Positions 12,600 through 25,240 of a stretch of DNA of 64,000 bases are shown here, one piece after another. The translations under genes and the position numbers were made by a program. The stretch lies in the NCBI GenBank assembly GCA_032207245.1, contig CM063510.1:158894348-158958347 (forward strand), read 5' to 3'. This DNA is from Pardosa pseudoannulata. Lineage: Eukaryota; Arthropoda; Arachnida; Araneae; Lycosidae. The notes under the pieces were generated by a model. That model was given only the letters and a program-made list of their open reading frames with translations. It ran no database searches and was not told where the DNA came from. Position 1 is the stretch's first letter; each line of letters begins with the position of its first letter.

Positions 12600-14040
12600 C
12601 TATTAGTGAAATGTTTCAAGTTACGAAATTGAATGGATTATTTCTTTAAAACACATATTAAGACATTAATGACTACCTATAACTAACTCTAAATAATTAT
12701 ATTTCTATAAATGCAGTCAAATCTCCTATAACATGATTAATTAGTAACATGTTATGTGAAACTCAGAATTAAATTAAATCAGAAAATGCGTTCTGTAGTT
12801 CCTTCTAGTTTTTTAAATAAGATTTCAAACATTCATTTCCGAAAAAGTATACATAAGTAAAATTTGGCATTATTAAAATATGCATTAAAAGTTATACTTT
12901 TGTGTTCTGGACTACCTCAAGGTGGGTACTAGCCAAATTGATGTTAACCGGCGTGGAAAAAAGATTCACGTAGTCGGCTCACAATTAAAGAATTCTTTAA
13001 AAAAAATTATACCACAGGATAAAACAAGTTCTCTAGATTGCTATCTTTTCTTTTTTTTCTTCCTTTCTTTTTTTTAAATTTATGTTTATTAAAGTTCTTA
13101 TTTACGTTTGAAAAAGAATATACTAAAATGTCTCACAAATAGTTTTAAATTAAATGTATTTTTCTCTGTTATTTTTAAAAATAGAAATATAGTCTCCTAG
13201 AGAATTTGCTGTTCTATCACGTGATATAAGTTTTTAAACTTCTTTCTTCTACCGAACTTTTTCTTGCCATATACATAGCAAGAAAACCCTTGAATTCAAG
13301 GTACCCTTGAATTACTTACTGAGAAACTAAAGATCTATTATTGGACACTAATTAAACATAAAAATTAATATAATGCAGTACAGAAAACCTATTGTAGATA
13401 CCAAAAGAATGATTTAGAACATGTCAATAACGATGGTGATGAACAAAATTTACAAACTAAATAATTTTAAGGCTAACAAAAACTTAATAATTTAAGTTTT
13501 ATTTTGAATTGCATCCGTCAGAAATCGATTGCTTTGTCAGGTTATCAGAACGTTAGAAAGATAATGTAGTAAGATATAATGTGTAGGCTAGTATTTTTCA
13601 TAGTAAAGATAATTGGAACAGCGCCAAATTCTTCCTCTTGGATACTCTCTGTTTCGATTTTCCGTACAGACAGACACTCCGGTGGCGACGGAATTAGACT
13701 TGGTGCTGGACATACAAAGAAAAAAGTGATTGATTTGCAACGGACAGCTACTTAAGAAGGATTATTTCCAGTTAAATATTATAGATTATTTTACATTACA
13801 TTACAATATAACACGTTACATTACTTTACAATACGTTAATTTCGAATTGCAGTCAGGGCCGTAACAAAGTCCGTTAGAGCCTGGCTTGCGCCTCGTATCA
13901 CCAAGTGTATGAAAAATATATAAACAAATTTTCTCTTTATAGCATATATTCAGAAGGAACTCATAACTTACAAAATTAAAAACTAGTAACTTTATACTCA
14001 TGTGTTATGTAAACAGGAAAAGAGATTTATAACATTACTT
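12600..14040. other. No recognisable gene
   Basis: AT-rich sequence with poly-T runs near 13045-13080. I see no exon, structured repeat or mobile-element end. Confidence 0.5.
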
Positions 14041-14042
14041 TC

Positions 14043-14305
14043 CATTGCCCTTTTCACACTATGGTCCATTATTGACCTCTGCATTGCTGGCCTGATGGTG
14101 ACCTTTGTAAGATAGTTCAAGGGTTGCATCAGCACACTTGGCCATTAAATGATTCGAGCGCGTGGATGCCTCCTCTATCTACTGCGCTGAGCATGCTGTA
14201 TGTCATTGATGTTTGGAGAAAACCGCTTCCGAAGCCATCGTCTGCCACCGTTGACCACGATAAGCCACACCCACTCCACACAGTAGTTGTCGTAAAAGAC
14301 CACAA
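14043..14305. repeat. Repeat family G, copy 1
   Basis: About 260 bp similar to 19856-20100 and 20440-20700. Landmarks are CACTATGG(T/C)C, GGTTGCATC, TAAATGA followed by GCACGTGGATGC, and TTTGGAGAAAAC. This copy is the most diverged. Frames on both strands here are repeat-derived. Confidence 0.7.
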
Positions 14306-14891
14306 GAGAATACAGTACAATTAAATCAACAGGTAAAGCAAAGAGGCCTTACCTCCAAATTTCCGATGGTACTGTTTCTCGTCCATTTGTCCCGGGCCGG
14401 GCTGTATTGTTCTTGCATAAACACCTTGATTCCGTGTTTGGCATTAAATGGCTCGAATACATTGGTGAAAAAAGAATAAAATTTATATACATTTAAAAAG
14501 AATTACAGAATACTATGTACATGTAAAAAGAAAGGCTTACGAGAATTCATCTCGACTGTTTACACATTCGCGGTTGACACCGACACTGAGTTCGTTCGTT
14601 ACGGTTACAGTTAGTTCACCGGGGGATTTCCCACAGTAGTAATGGATTGCAGTGGACCATAGTGTAATAGGACCTCGAAGTTTAGCGTCCATGAATAAAT
14701 CGATGATCTCACCATAGTTCAGTTTCTTTATTTAGTGCACAGTATGGAGATATTCCCTAGCAGTTCTTGCGTCAACGAGGATTGCAGGTATAATTTTATC
14801 AGTTTCACCTCACTAAAAGAATGTTCCCACAAATCTGTCATTTCAGTGAGGAATAAGAAATTTCTCGGTGCAGTTGCTAAATTTGCAAATA

Positions 14892-15689
14892 CAGTGGACT
14901 CCGCTTAATGTGATCAGTTTGGGACACCGTGATTTTGATAACAATAACCGATTGATAACAATAAACGATATGCAAAATTAGATAAATTTACCCCACCCCT
15001 TTTTAATTCACACGTACTAAATTTCAAAACAAAATGAAAAAACACACCTTATATTTATGTACTGTATATTATCCTTTAAAAGATAAGAATTGTACACATA
15101 ATTAAAAAAATTGATCAATTGTTGACTGTCTACAATTTTTTCTAAGAAGCTCATTGATAAATTGTTCGTAATCATAATCAACCTGTCATAACGATTTAAA
15201 ATTTCGATCTTTTGTTTTAATGTTAAATCATTTCGCTTTCTGGCTTCCATATCGACAAGTTGCATGTAAGCGAGCAAGGCATAAAATGTGAATACGCTCC
15301 TTCTCAGTTCCGATAATAATGTGTTGCCTTCTGCTTATCTGACAACCATTGACTACCAGCAGGGTGTGCATATTTCTGAAAAATTCCAGAAACGTGTAAT
15401 TCTCTACTCCTTTATTCATTCTCTATTTCCCCAGGTTGAAGAGGAGAATTCTCGGAAAATCAAACAACAGTGAAGTGAAAGATAAGAATGGGTTCCTTCT
15501 GAATATATTGTGAATATTCTTTTACCGGTTAAAATGAGATTAGAAAACTGATACCATTAACCGATGTAATGATCCCATAAAGCGATCATTTTAACATACA
15601 AATGAATAGAGAAAATCGTGACCAAGTAATTTCGATAACAATATGCGATTGATAACATTAACCGAGGTCTCATTTAGCGGAATCCACGG
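14892..15689 (-). mobile_element. Tigger/pogo-like element with transposase remnant, copy 1
   Basis: Ends are CAGTGGACTCCGCTTAATGT and (inverted) ATTTAGCGGAATCCACGG, flanked by TA on both sides, as in pogo/Tigger elements. On the minus strand near 15240-15200 it encodes ARKRNDLTLKQKIEILNRYD, the first helix region of the CENP-B/psq-type DNA-binding domain found at the N terminus of Tigger transposases. The rest of the transposase is deleted. A 759-bp relative is at 53745-54503. Confidence 0.8.
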
Positions 15690-16519
15690 TATATCTCATA
15701 GTTCTAATGATTAATTCACTCTAAAACTTCGCTGAAACTTATTTCTCTGAAGTCTTTCATTATCTAAATCGGTTGAAATTTGAAACTTTCAACTCCTGAT
15801 ATGAATTCCTGTGATTTTAAATCGACAAAATCTTTTAGGACTAGATATGCAGACCTTTTGATCAACTACTACACCTCTATTAAGAAGCACATGGCCACTT
15901 AAAATATCCAAAGTCAATAGCAGTTGAATTTAGAGCTACGAATCTATTATTAATTTGAGTAATCATGAAGTCTAGTTCTGCAGTAGTTCTGTTTTGAACT
16001 TCGTTAGGGCATTCATGGGTGGCGATTTCTCTTTGATTTGCTGCTCTTCCCTTCTAATTCTCATTTTTTGTCTTTCTCGTTGGATCTTTGGGGAAATCCT
16101 TAACACTCCAAATGCGAGTAGTGGCAATGGTGGCATTGCCACGGTCGCATCAGTCATAAGGGCGCCGCACCATGGGGGAAATAAGGTCCGAAATAGGACG
16201 ATTTGTTCCCGAGTAGTGATAAGGAAAAATTTATTTTTCAAAATTGTTTTAAAAAATAAAGTTAAAAGGTAATAACTTAGAATTGTTAAAAAGAGTTAAG
16301 TGTGAAAAATTACTTTTATTATATTTATTAATGGTTGTGTTAAGAGCTAATTTTCCCAAATCAATGGAAACTCGTAGATGCTTGCTAGTTTTAAATAAAA
16401 ATTTTGTAAAAATACGATTATTCTTTACTACGGGAATCATCCTGTGTTCTTTTCACGAATTCCACAGGACGTTATGATTAATGTCTACATTTCTATTAAA
16501 AATGGTTGGGGTACATTTA
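15690..16519. other. No recognisable gene
   Basis: Contains overlapping short frames on both strands at 15972-16272, none with a recognisable domain. Confidence 0.45.
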
Positions 16520-17306
16520 CATGGTGTCCGCGCACCTGGAAAGTCAGGGAAAGTCGTGGAAAATCATGGATTAATTTTGTCATGGAAAATCATGATTTTT
16601 CAAGTAAAATGAGTAAAAGTCATGGAAAGTCATGGATCCACTAAAGTACCGATTAAAAAAATGCATTGAATTGTTTAATTCTATTTTTACTTGTCATTTG
16701 GCTGAAGTTACTGAATTTGGTATGTATGTACTATCCTATTGACCCTAATGCAAAGTAAAATTTGTTCACCACGGAAACTCAAAGCAAGAAAGCTTAATGG
16801 GTGGGTAAATGTATATTATTCTGTTTTTTTTTCTTAAATTGTAGATTAAAATTTTATTAATATAATAATAATTATTTTTTAATAAAAATTAGTTAAGATT
16901 TTAGCACAAAATATAAGTTTATCTCTGGGGATATTGTATATAAACATTATAGGGTTATATTTGGCTATTATTCATGGTCACCTGGATAATACTAAAGTAC
17001 CCTGAATTCAAATTGGAAACATTTGGATTGAAAAATTGCTATAGGATTAAACTTAGGTATGTAGATACAACAATTTATTTTTATGTATGTGAGTTTATTA
17101 ACACTTATAAAGTAAGTTTATAGTTTTTTATGATAAAATTCCTGTAATTTCTCTAAAAGCATATATTTTATTTGTATGTATATCAGAAGTTTTATTCATA
17201 TATACTTTAACGAAAGCTTTTTAAAGTCATGGAAAATGATCTGCTAAATCAGAGAAAGTCATGAAAAGTCATGGATTTGAAAAATTTTATTTTGGCAGAT
17301 ACCCTG
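16520..17306. mobile_element. Non-autonomous hAT-like element, copy 1
   Basis: Left end CATGGTGTCCGCGCACCTGG, then repeated TCATGGAAA(A/G)TCATGG motifs. Right end ...ATTTTGGCAGATACCCTG. An inverted copy of ~750 bp is at 59940-60692. The CAGGGT-(A/G)TC-GC termini and subterminal TCATGGAAA repeats are hAT-like. A target duplication is only suggestive. No coding region. Confidence 0.7.
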
Positions 17307-18389
17307 CATTTAAGAAGAAAGAAAATTAAAAAAAAAAATCAAATGAAAGTGTATAATTTTTTATTAAATAGAATGGCACTTTAGGATTATTTATCAGTAA
17401 AGAATATACGAATATAATGTATAAAAAAATTATTATACCAGATATGTCTGAAAAAATACAAGGCGGAATGTAAATACATTCGGAGAAATGCAGGATAGAA
17501 TGCCGCGCCTTGCTACCTCTTTTACCTCAAATCATTTTACAATATCAGCAATACTGTCAACTTAAACGGTTCAGGGTCCTCTTACTCCTTCAAGTCTGCT
17601 TTGGTCCAAGTAATATTTTTAACAACTTCAAAAAAGTGGAGTAATAACTGTGAAAAATTGCAAATTCCTTGCTATAATGAATTTTGATATTGATCGATGG
17701 GGGTAACAATTTGTAGCTGGAATGAAGAATGACTAAATAGGGGAGGGTTAAATACTTTATTTTACCAGCAATACAGATTTATATGGAAAAGACATACAGA
17801 AATTGGACATTGAGCAAAGATGAAATTGTTCTGGAAGATAAGATAAATAGACACATGCACATAGAATTCATTCGTTAGGAACAAAACTGATTATAAAACC
17901 ATTTACGAAAAATAGCCAATCTTGTCTTTAAATGATCTTTTTCCCTTGCACATCTGACAGACATAAGTATCGTAACCTAAAGCTCTATTATTCTTGGTAT
18001 CGTTTGCAAGACTGGGTTAGGTATTTTAACTAAGTCATAAGCGTCATATAATCTTAAACGGGGAATGCATGATTCAAGAGTCTTAAGCCTGGAGAATTCG
18101 TTCAAATCGCCAAGCGTACCTTACAGTTGTAGTTCATTATCAGCCTAATGAACTATTTATGTAATAAAATTTTAAATGACAGATTTAACTAAACAGGAGG
18201 CCGAGGGAGTCCAATAGAGAGAGACGACCACGGTACTAGTCCAGCTAAACCATCATTAATGTGCTTGACATTGAAAAGATACTAGCAGCATTCTACTATT
18301 TCAGATTTCTAAATTAGATACTATTTAAAACTGTTGCATTTAAAAACGCACAGAGTGCCGTTGAACTGGCAAACATCGTGCGAATAGGG
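17307..18389. other. No recognisable gene
   Basis: AT-rich sequence without exon, repeat or element ends that I could recognise. Confidence 0.45.
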
Positions 18390-18475
18390 CACAACTTTTT
18401 AATATTTTTCCCTTTTGGGACATAACTTTTTAATATTTTTCCCTTTTGGGACATAACTTTTTAATATTTTTCCCA
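18390..18475. repeat. 31-bp minisatellite, nearly three units
   Basis: Unit ACATAACTTTTTAATATTTT followed by TCCCTTTTGGG, repeated head to tail. The third unit ends at the left edge of the MITE-B palindrome. Confidence 0.9.
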
Positions 18476-18679
18476 AAAAATAAAACTAAATATATTAAGA
18501 CATAGGGGCTTACTACTCTAGATGTTACGAGTCGGTTCGAACGTTTGTTGTGACGTCCCTTTGACGTCAGCTTGATCGTTTTCTAGCATAATGTCTGCAA
18601 AGTGACGTCACAACGAACCAACTCGCAACGTCTAGAGTAGTTAGCCTCTATGTTTTAATGTATTTAGTTTTATTTTTTG
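18475..18679. mobile_element. Palindromic MITE family B, copy 1
   Basis: A ~205-bp near-palindrome: outer arms AAAAAATAAAACTAAATA... and ...ATTTAGTTTTATTTTTT, inner arms CTACTCTAGATGTTACGAGT and its complement. The stem holds two perfect TGACGTCA octamers. The inner part recurs at 28000-28160. Confidence 0.8.
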
Positions 18680-19528
18680 TGTATCTCTATATGAGTACAA
18701 ATTTTATACTTTTGGGAGGAAAATAGAAAATAAAACAGGATTCGAAAGGTCATCAAAAGTCATTATTGGAATTAATGAGATGATTATAGTATTTGATTAG
18801 TGTGGTTTAAAAAAAGGGTCTTTTGAGTCTTTAATTTTAAATTAGGTTCCAGAAAAATCCTTTAACAATTAAACTGTCAGAGATGCGATTTTCCCACTTC
18901 CCTATTCCCTATTTATTTCTAGTCCTCATGAAAAACTTCTAGCTTTGAAAGACACAAATACCTAAAGAACAAGTGTGGATGTGGAAGTCCACCTACACAC
19001 CCTTTATAAATTATAGAATTTTGTAAAAAAATAATTTAAAATTTTAGTAAATGCAATGTAGTCACTTCATAGAATCTGGGTGGACATAAGAACAAAATAA
19101 ATTTCCCGGGCCCTCTGAAAAATAAGAGGCCATCAAAACCTAGGGAGAAACGGATTCTACGTAAAACCTGTTTTTTATTAATAAACAAAAAAATATTCGC
19201 AAAGAACATCGCTACTGAAAAATCAGTTACTGTAAACTGAGTATCACTCAGAAATTTATTTTTTATCCTAATGATGCCATCTCTTCTTAAAATAAAAAAG
19301 TTAAATCAAGGATGCATTGCACAACAGTTGATTAGAAATAATCGCAAATTAAATGCTATATAATTGAACTCAGTGAGATCTGAACACTGATTTTACGATT
19401 ACTTCTAATTCGATATAATTAAATGAGTAGTTAATCTAGGTAAAATCAGGCTTTTATTCTATTTTTTATAAGATAAAAATGGTCTTTATAAAATGCTTTG
19501 CATTTTTGTTGATATTGTTAATTTCTAA

Positions 19529-19663
19529 AGGCCAGTCTCACCAAAGTCGTTTAAAGGCTAACCGCGATTATCCCATGGCATCAACCAATCGTGGAATGCA
19601 ATTCTCCGTTTAAACAGAGATTAATCGCGGTTAGTCATTAAACGACTTTGATGAGACCGGCCC
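19529..19663. mobile_element. Harbinger-like MITE family A, copy 2
   Basis: AGGCCAGTCTCACCAAAGTC at left, GACTTTGATGAGACCGGCCC at right, flanked by TAA on both sides. It lies inside the first unit of the 584-bp tandem duplication. Confidence 0.85.
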
Positions 19664-20112
19664 TAAATTTTGTTTAAAAAAAGAATATACTTCTGTCCAA
19701 GCTCTAAAAACACTCATTTGTTGCCATATACTTCGACTTGTTCTCGACTCAGCAGTGAACTGAAAATGATACAGAAAAATATAAATTTAGTGGCATTAAT
19801 AGTTAAAAAAAAAGAAATTTTACGTTTAATTCTTTAATGATTCAATGAGTGATGTAGCCTCCCCACTATGGCCAATTGTTCACCACCTCAATACTGGTTC
19901 TGATGGTGACCTTGGACGATGGTTTAAGGGTTGCATCCACACACTGGGCCACTAAATGAGCAGAGCACGTGGATGCTTCCATGGAGTCTATTGCGCACTT
20001 TGGTAGCGCATGCTGGCTGTTTTTGATCTTTGGAGAAAACCCGCTTTCGAAGTCATCCTTCGCCTAGGCCATTTTGTGTGCTATCATCGACCTCGATACC
20101 CTAAATCTCTAA

Positions 20113-20247
20113 AGGCCAGTCTCACCAAAGTCGTTTAACGGCTAACCGCGATTATCCCATGGCATCAACCAATCGTGGGACGCAATTCTCCGTTTAAATA
20201 GAGATTAATCGCGGTTAGTTATTAAACGACTTTGATGAGACCGGTCC
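20113..20247. mobile_element. Harbinger-like MITE family A, copy 3
   Basis: The second duplicate copy, flanked by TAA (20110-20112 and 20248-20250). Confidence 0.85.
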
Positions 20248-20705
20248 TAAATTTTATTTAAAAAAAGAATATACTTCTGTCCAAGCTCTAAAAAACTCAT
20301 TTGTAGCCACATACCCCGACTTGTTCTCGACTCAGCAGTGACTGAAAATGATACAGAAAAATATAAATTTAGTGACATTAACGGTTAAAAAAAAAAAAAA
20401 AAAGAAATTTTACGTTTAATTCTTTAATGATTCAATGAGTGATGTAGCTTCCCCACTATGGCCAATTGTTCACCACCTCAATACTGGGTCTGATGGTGAC
20501 CTTGGACGATGGTTTACGGGTTGCATCCACACACTGGGCCACTAAATGATCAAAGCACGTGGATGCTTCCATGGAGTCTATTGCGCACTTTGGTAGCGCA
20601 TGCTGGCTGTTTTTGATCTTTGGAAAAAACCCGCTTTCGAAGTCATCCTTCGCCTAGGCCATTTTATCGTGTGCTATCATCGACCGCGATAAGCCCTTAA
20701 CCCTT

Positions 20706-22600
20706 CCAGATGGTGGTAATGGCTTAAAATGGACCATAGTGTGGAGGGGCATTGAGTGTTTCATAATAGTCAATGGCGTCATGATTTTTATGCCGTAATC
20801 CATTATTCGAGCGTCGGTAGCTCCACCAGAGTCGGCTACGGGGTTCTCAGATTTAGAAACACGACGTTTTCAATGGATAACTATCAGACAGATACTTAAG
20901 GTAAATAATTCTTTTATTAAGTTTGTGAATTCTTATACTGTTCTAAAATTTAACACAACGAAGTCATTTAAATGGTCTTCAACCTTAAGAATGTCGAATT
21001 ATTTGAATTAGGTTATAGCGTTTTCACATTCACTAACATGCATGAGAAAAAATTATATCTGTATTTTCACTTTTTTGAAAGTTACTAGTGCATATAATTT
21101 ATAGCATTTCTTAGCAAACGGAAACTGTAAATGTCTTTTTCCCGCTTTTTGTTTACCTTCAAATTCTATGCATTACAAACTGTGTCCAAATTTTATTTTT
21201 GCGTTGAACATGCAAGCGTTAAATTATGGATACGAATTTGCTGTCGTGTACAGGATAAAATTGTGAATGGAATAAGTAAAAAGTTGATTCTTTAGTTGTT
21301 ATACATATATATTAAACTATCTAAATTCAGTGTATTTAACTGTGTCAGTGTTTTATATCTATAATCTCCAAGTATCTAAAAATTCCTGCATAGAACACAT
21401 TTGAGTAGACTAGAAATGCAAAGATTATAAAAGCATTTATGTTTTTAAAAAGATTAAATAACTTGATTAGACTTTATTTTCTGAAACTGCTATAAATTGG
21501 CTTCTAAATTTCAATATTTACTGTAATAATGATTTTCTTTTAAACGAGTGTCATGCCCCCTTATAATTGAATGATATTTTGGTATATTTTGCTGGTTTTT
21601 CAAATAGGTTTAAGTGAAGAATTTTATATTAATTTGCTTCACGTGTGCATTCTAGTTTAATTAAATGTGTTTTCTATAGATGAGTATATATAAACACGTT
21701 TACAATCTTAATTTTTTAAGTATTGATACAAGAATAATGCTTTTAACAAAACATTTTTTAAAATTTTATGTCTATTAACAGATTTAAAACATTGTGTTTT
21801 ATACATGTGTTAACACAAATATGATCTAAATGAGTCTCGTTTTAACCATTTTTTTAAACGACCATTAATCTATAAACCAATAGCCATTCAAAAATGATAA
21901 AACATCGCAGATTTTGTCAGCATATTACCATTTCAAAATTTTTAAAAAAGGTTTTAAGTTACGAGATCACGTTAAAACTACTGTCTAACAGATTTAGCTG
22001 TTAACTCTTAATCCATTTGTTACAAATCGGATGACTGGAAATTAAGCATACTATTTATCATAGAATTTGGTTATAATTAACTAATTCTACATTTCTTTTT
22101 AAATTTTCTTTATTTACATTACGTTTTATTTGGCGGTTTATCTTTTTACTTGACTAACTTCTTGCACGTTTGTAAAAAGTTACCTGTAGAAAGATTAATG
22201 ATTATTCAATTCCCTTAATCAAGTGATTGAATCCATTTTATCTTTATTTTGAAATATTTTTATTTTTTAGTAATGATAGCAGTTCGTAGGAACTTATTTG
22301 CTTGCTGTATTTTTAGAACTGATTGGTCGTCATTTTTTAATACAAATTTCAATAACTTTCGAGTGTATTTTACTCTTTGGGACAACCCTGAAATTTTTAC
22401 ACTTAGAAATTTAAGATTGTTTGTCAATTTCATAAACTGACACTAATTTAGAATTTTCTTTTTTTATATATGAAATCTGGTATGAAGATATTCTTTTTTA
22501 ATAATACAAAAATTTTTTATGAACTATTTAAAATGTGTGAACTTTTCAACTATGTTATTATTGGATGAAATAATAGTTAGAAATTTCCTATAGTCATTAT
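20706..22600. other. No recognisable gene
   Basis: Very AT-rich. Short frames only (for example 22249-22440), without a recognisable domain. Confidence 0.45.
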
Positions 22601-22604
22601 TGGA

Positions 22605-22770
22605 TTTTTTATAATTGAGATAATGTTCTATTTATCCCCAATGAATATTCTATTTATCCCAAGTATACCCAATGGAGACTTCTTAGTATATGTGTCTGCT
22701 CCAAATGCACATATCTAGCAAATCTCTTTTCGGTTGGATCACGTTCCTATAATTCGAAAGGTAAGTATGA
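22605..22770 (+). other. Exon-like segment, inverted partner of 25845-26035
   Basis: Shares TTTTTATAATTGAGAT, ACCCAATGGAGA, AATGCACATATCT and AAATCTCTTTT-GGTTGGATCA with the minus strand of 25845-26035. Both end in TTCGAAAG followed by GTAAGTAT, a good splice donor. This copy has an in-frame stop (PNGDFLVYV...NAHI then stop), so it is probably a broken exon or repeat fragment. No product recognised. Confidence 0.35.
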
Positions 22771-23055
22771 AACATCTTGATCTCTTCACTAAATTCTTGA
22801 TTACTATTACGCCAACTTATTATGGCAAGTCATTTTATGAACTTTTAAGATATACTGCAGACTATTTGAAAACATTTTGTCAGATATATTCAAAACTGAT
22901 TTGTGGAATAGTTTCTATATCAAAAGGAGAAATGCTCTTCACTTTTGCTTTCTAAATTCTAATCCAAAAAATGTCTACTATTAAGAAATTCACCAAAATT
23001 AAGAGAATGCCTCCGAATTATGGTCATTGAAAAACGTTTTTAAACAAAGTATGTG

Positions 23056-23282
23056 ATGTCACGCTTCTTGTTACTCGATTCTCCAACAGCAATAGGTCTC
23101 GCATAGCAAAACTGTAGGCTGTAGCGCTCCAAACTATGCTATTGCTTCCTCCTATTTGAAATTTAGTTCTCGCACTTCTTGTTACTCTATTCTCCAAGGG
23201 CAATAGGTATCGTGTATCAGAACTATAAAATGTAGCTTCCCAACTATCCTATTGCTTCATCCTATTTGAAACTTAGTTCTCT
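23056..23282. repeat. Tandem duplication, unit ~113 bp, two copies
   Basis: CGCTTCTTGTTACTCGATTC...CTATTTGAAATTTAGTTCT is followed directly by a second version with ~15% changes. Confidence 0.85.
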
Positions 23283-23946
23283 ATTGTTAATCGGAAGTTT
23301 TTTCCAATTATTAGAGTTGAAGAGCGAGTGATTGAGCCGGTTTCGAATTCTATAGTGTACCTTTGGGCTTGCAAGATTCGGAAAGGATTCCATGCCAGTG
23401 AAGAGATTAAAACTCGCGAAAGGCCATCATAATGTTTAAAATGAGCGCTGTGTACCATGTTGTTAACCTTAGAACACAATCCTTGTTTTCTAGGTTTTCA
23501 ATTAAATTTCTGTCTCCGGAACTGTGGTAAATCTACAGCTATTATACTGGGAAATAATTCTGTAGTACTTTTGAAATTTCCAGTTTCTAAGAAACGTTTA
23601 GATTTTATACGTATTTCATTGTACTTGTTTTCTTTCCTGATTTGTGAAATGACAGTCATATTGGATTCCTTTCGTGCAAATATGGTGAACTTTCTATCGT
23701 CTATAGAGTTTGCCTTCTTAAGACACAATAAGAATAATTACAAATATTATTGACAACCGTTTAATCGTTCACCATATTGAGGAGGAGATAAATGGTCTCT
23801 TTCATTTCTTTAGTGGTAAGTATTATATTTATCAATACAGTTCAGCTCCCTCTACAGGTAGTTGTCTGTAAGTGGGAGAAGGTATGGATGAAATATGAAG
23901 GAGCCCTTGCAGCATAGTAAAGCCGAGGCAACTAGATACCAGGTGT

Positions 23947-24650
23947 GTTCCCAACCCACCCTCCCTTCTAGGTGTAGTTACTTTTATGCATTTTTACTAA
24001 GCCCTCTAGCGGTCAAGAAATTCTATAACAGCGTCACCTAGTGGTTTTACTTAAATCCATTTTGTTGAAGTACAATCGGGAAGAAAGTTCCCAACCCGCC
24101 CTCCCTTCTAGGTGCAGTTTCTTTTATAGTTTTTCAAAGTTAAAAGCCCTCTAGCGGCCAACAAGAAATTTCATAACAGCGCCACCTAGTGGTTTTACTT
24201 AAATCCATTTTGTTGAAGTACAATCGGGAAGAAAGTTCCCAACCCGCCCTCCCTTCTAGGTGCAGTTTCTTTTATAGTTTTTTGATGTCAAAAGCCCTCT
24301 AGCGGACAAAAACATTCATAACAGCGCCACCTAGCGGTTTCATGAAAATCCATATGGATAAAGTATCTCTTGGGAAGAGAGTACCCGACCCGCCCTCCCT
24401 TCGAGGTGCAGTTTCTTTTATAGTTTTTCGATGTCAAAAGCCCTCTAGCGGACAAAAAATTTCCATAACAGCGCCACCTTGCGGTTTTACTCTACAAAAA
24501 TCCATTTGGTTGAAGTATATAGCATGAAAACACTTCCCAGCCCACCCTCCCTTCGAGGTGCAGTTTCTTTTATAGTTTTTCGGTGTTAAACGCCATCTAG
24601 CGGTCGAAAACAAATCCGATAACAACGCCCTCTATTGGCCTTACGTTAAA
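23947..24650. repeat. Minisatellite of ~146-bp units, five copies, with CTCF-like motifs
   Basis: Units begin near 23947, 24087, 24235, 24381 and 24531 (spacing 140-150 bp) with TTCCCAACCCGCCCTCCCTT. Each unit carries GCCCTCTAGCGG and, ~34 bp on, CGCCACCTAGTGG or a variant. The complements (CCGCTAGAGGGC and CCACTAGGTGGCGCT) fit the CTCF core CCASYAGRKGGCRSY, the second perfectly in unit 2. The last unit is the most diverged. No coding potential. Confidence 0.9.
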
Positions 24651-24877
24651 CAATTTGCCGGAACGATTACATCTAGAGAGGTGACTAAGCAGTGCGTTTT
24701 TCTCCTATTATAACCAAGCTTACTTTATCAAAAAATATCCCTGAGAGAGCCTAACAACATGGTACGCTCCCAATATTCCATCGCAGTTCATTTTTATATT
24801 TTCTTTGCCTTAGCGGTCGACAATGAAACTCACTATACTAATACACTCTAGTTTAGTTTTCTTATTGTTTAAATTGA

Positions 24878-25130
24878 TAACGGAGCTCAGTCGGCAGAGG
24901 CACCGATCTCAGAACCAGAGGGTTGCGAGTTAGATCAAAAAATCTCCGTGTTCATTAATGGCACGTACAATAGGTTCATGGTCCCAATGTCCTCTGGAGT
25001 TGGGAGTCACTCTTTAATTTACACGTGTTCGCCGGGTGGGGCTAAATGAGTAACAGCTTTTCAGTCGTGTTTGGCATTATGATATATCTGCATTGCCAGC
25101 TACAGTGAAAAAAGAAGTGGGCACCAGAAA
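24878..25130 (+). repeat. tRNA-derived SINE, second family (degenerate)
   Basis: GGAGCTCAGTCGGCAGAGGC resembles a tRNA D-arm/A box, and GGTTGCGAGTTAGATC resembles a decayed B box. The tail GGGCTAAATGAGTAACAGC recurs at 52440-52470 and 52670-52700. Not a functional tRNA, because the acceptor stem is missing. Confidence 0.55.
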
Positions 25131-25240
25131 AGTATAAAAATTTATTTGCAAGTCAAAGCCTTTAACACTGTTCTCTAGAAAGCTGCAGAATTTGTTGACG
25201 GTTTTATTATGGGAGAAGCCAACACTGTTCCCTTTGAGGG

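Larger units (their letters stand above)
19525..20705. repeat. Tandem duplication, unit ~584 bp
   Basis: 19525-20108 and 20109-~20705 are near-identical head-to-tail units. Each carries MITE-A, a poly-A stretch and a repeat-G copy. Differences are few point changes and poly-A length, so the duplication is young and post-dates both insertions. Confidence 0.9.

Noticed and set aside
16512..17314. 8-bp target duplication around the hAT-like element
   Set aside because: Flanks share CATTTA but do not align as an 8-bp direct repeat at the chosen borders, so it was not claimed.
22734..22955. 73-codon plus frame starting MDHVPIIRKV
   Set aside because: It runs through the shared GTAAGT junction into sequence not present in the partner copy. 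No recognisable product.
23947..24650. CRISPR array
   Set aside because: Regularly spaced repeats, but units are ~146 bp contiguous tandem copies without unique spacers, in a eukaryotic genome.
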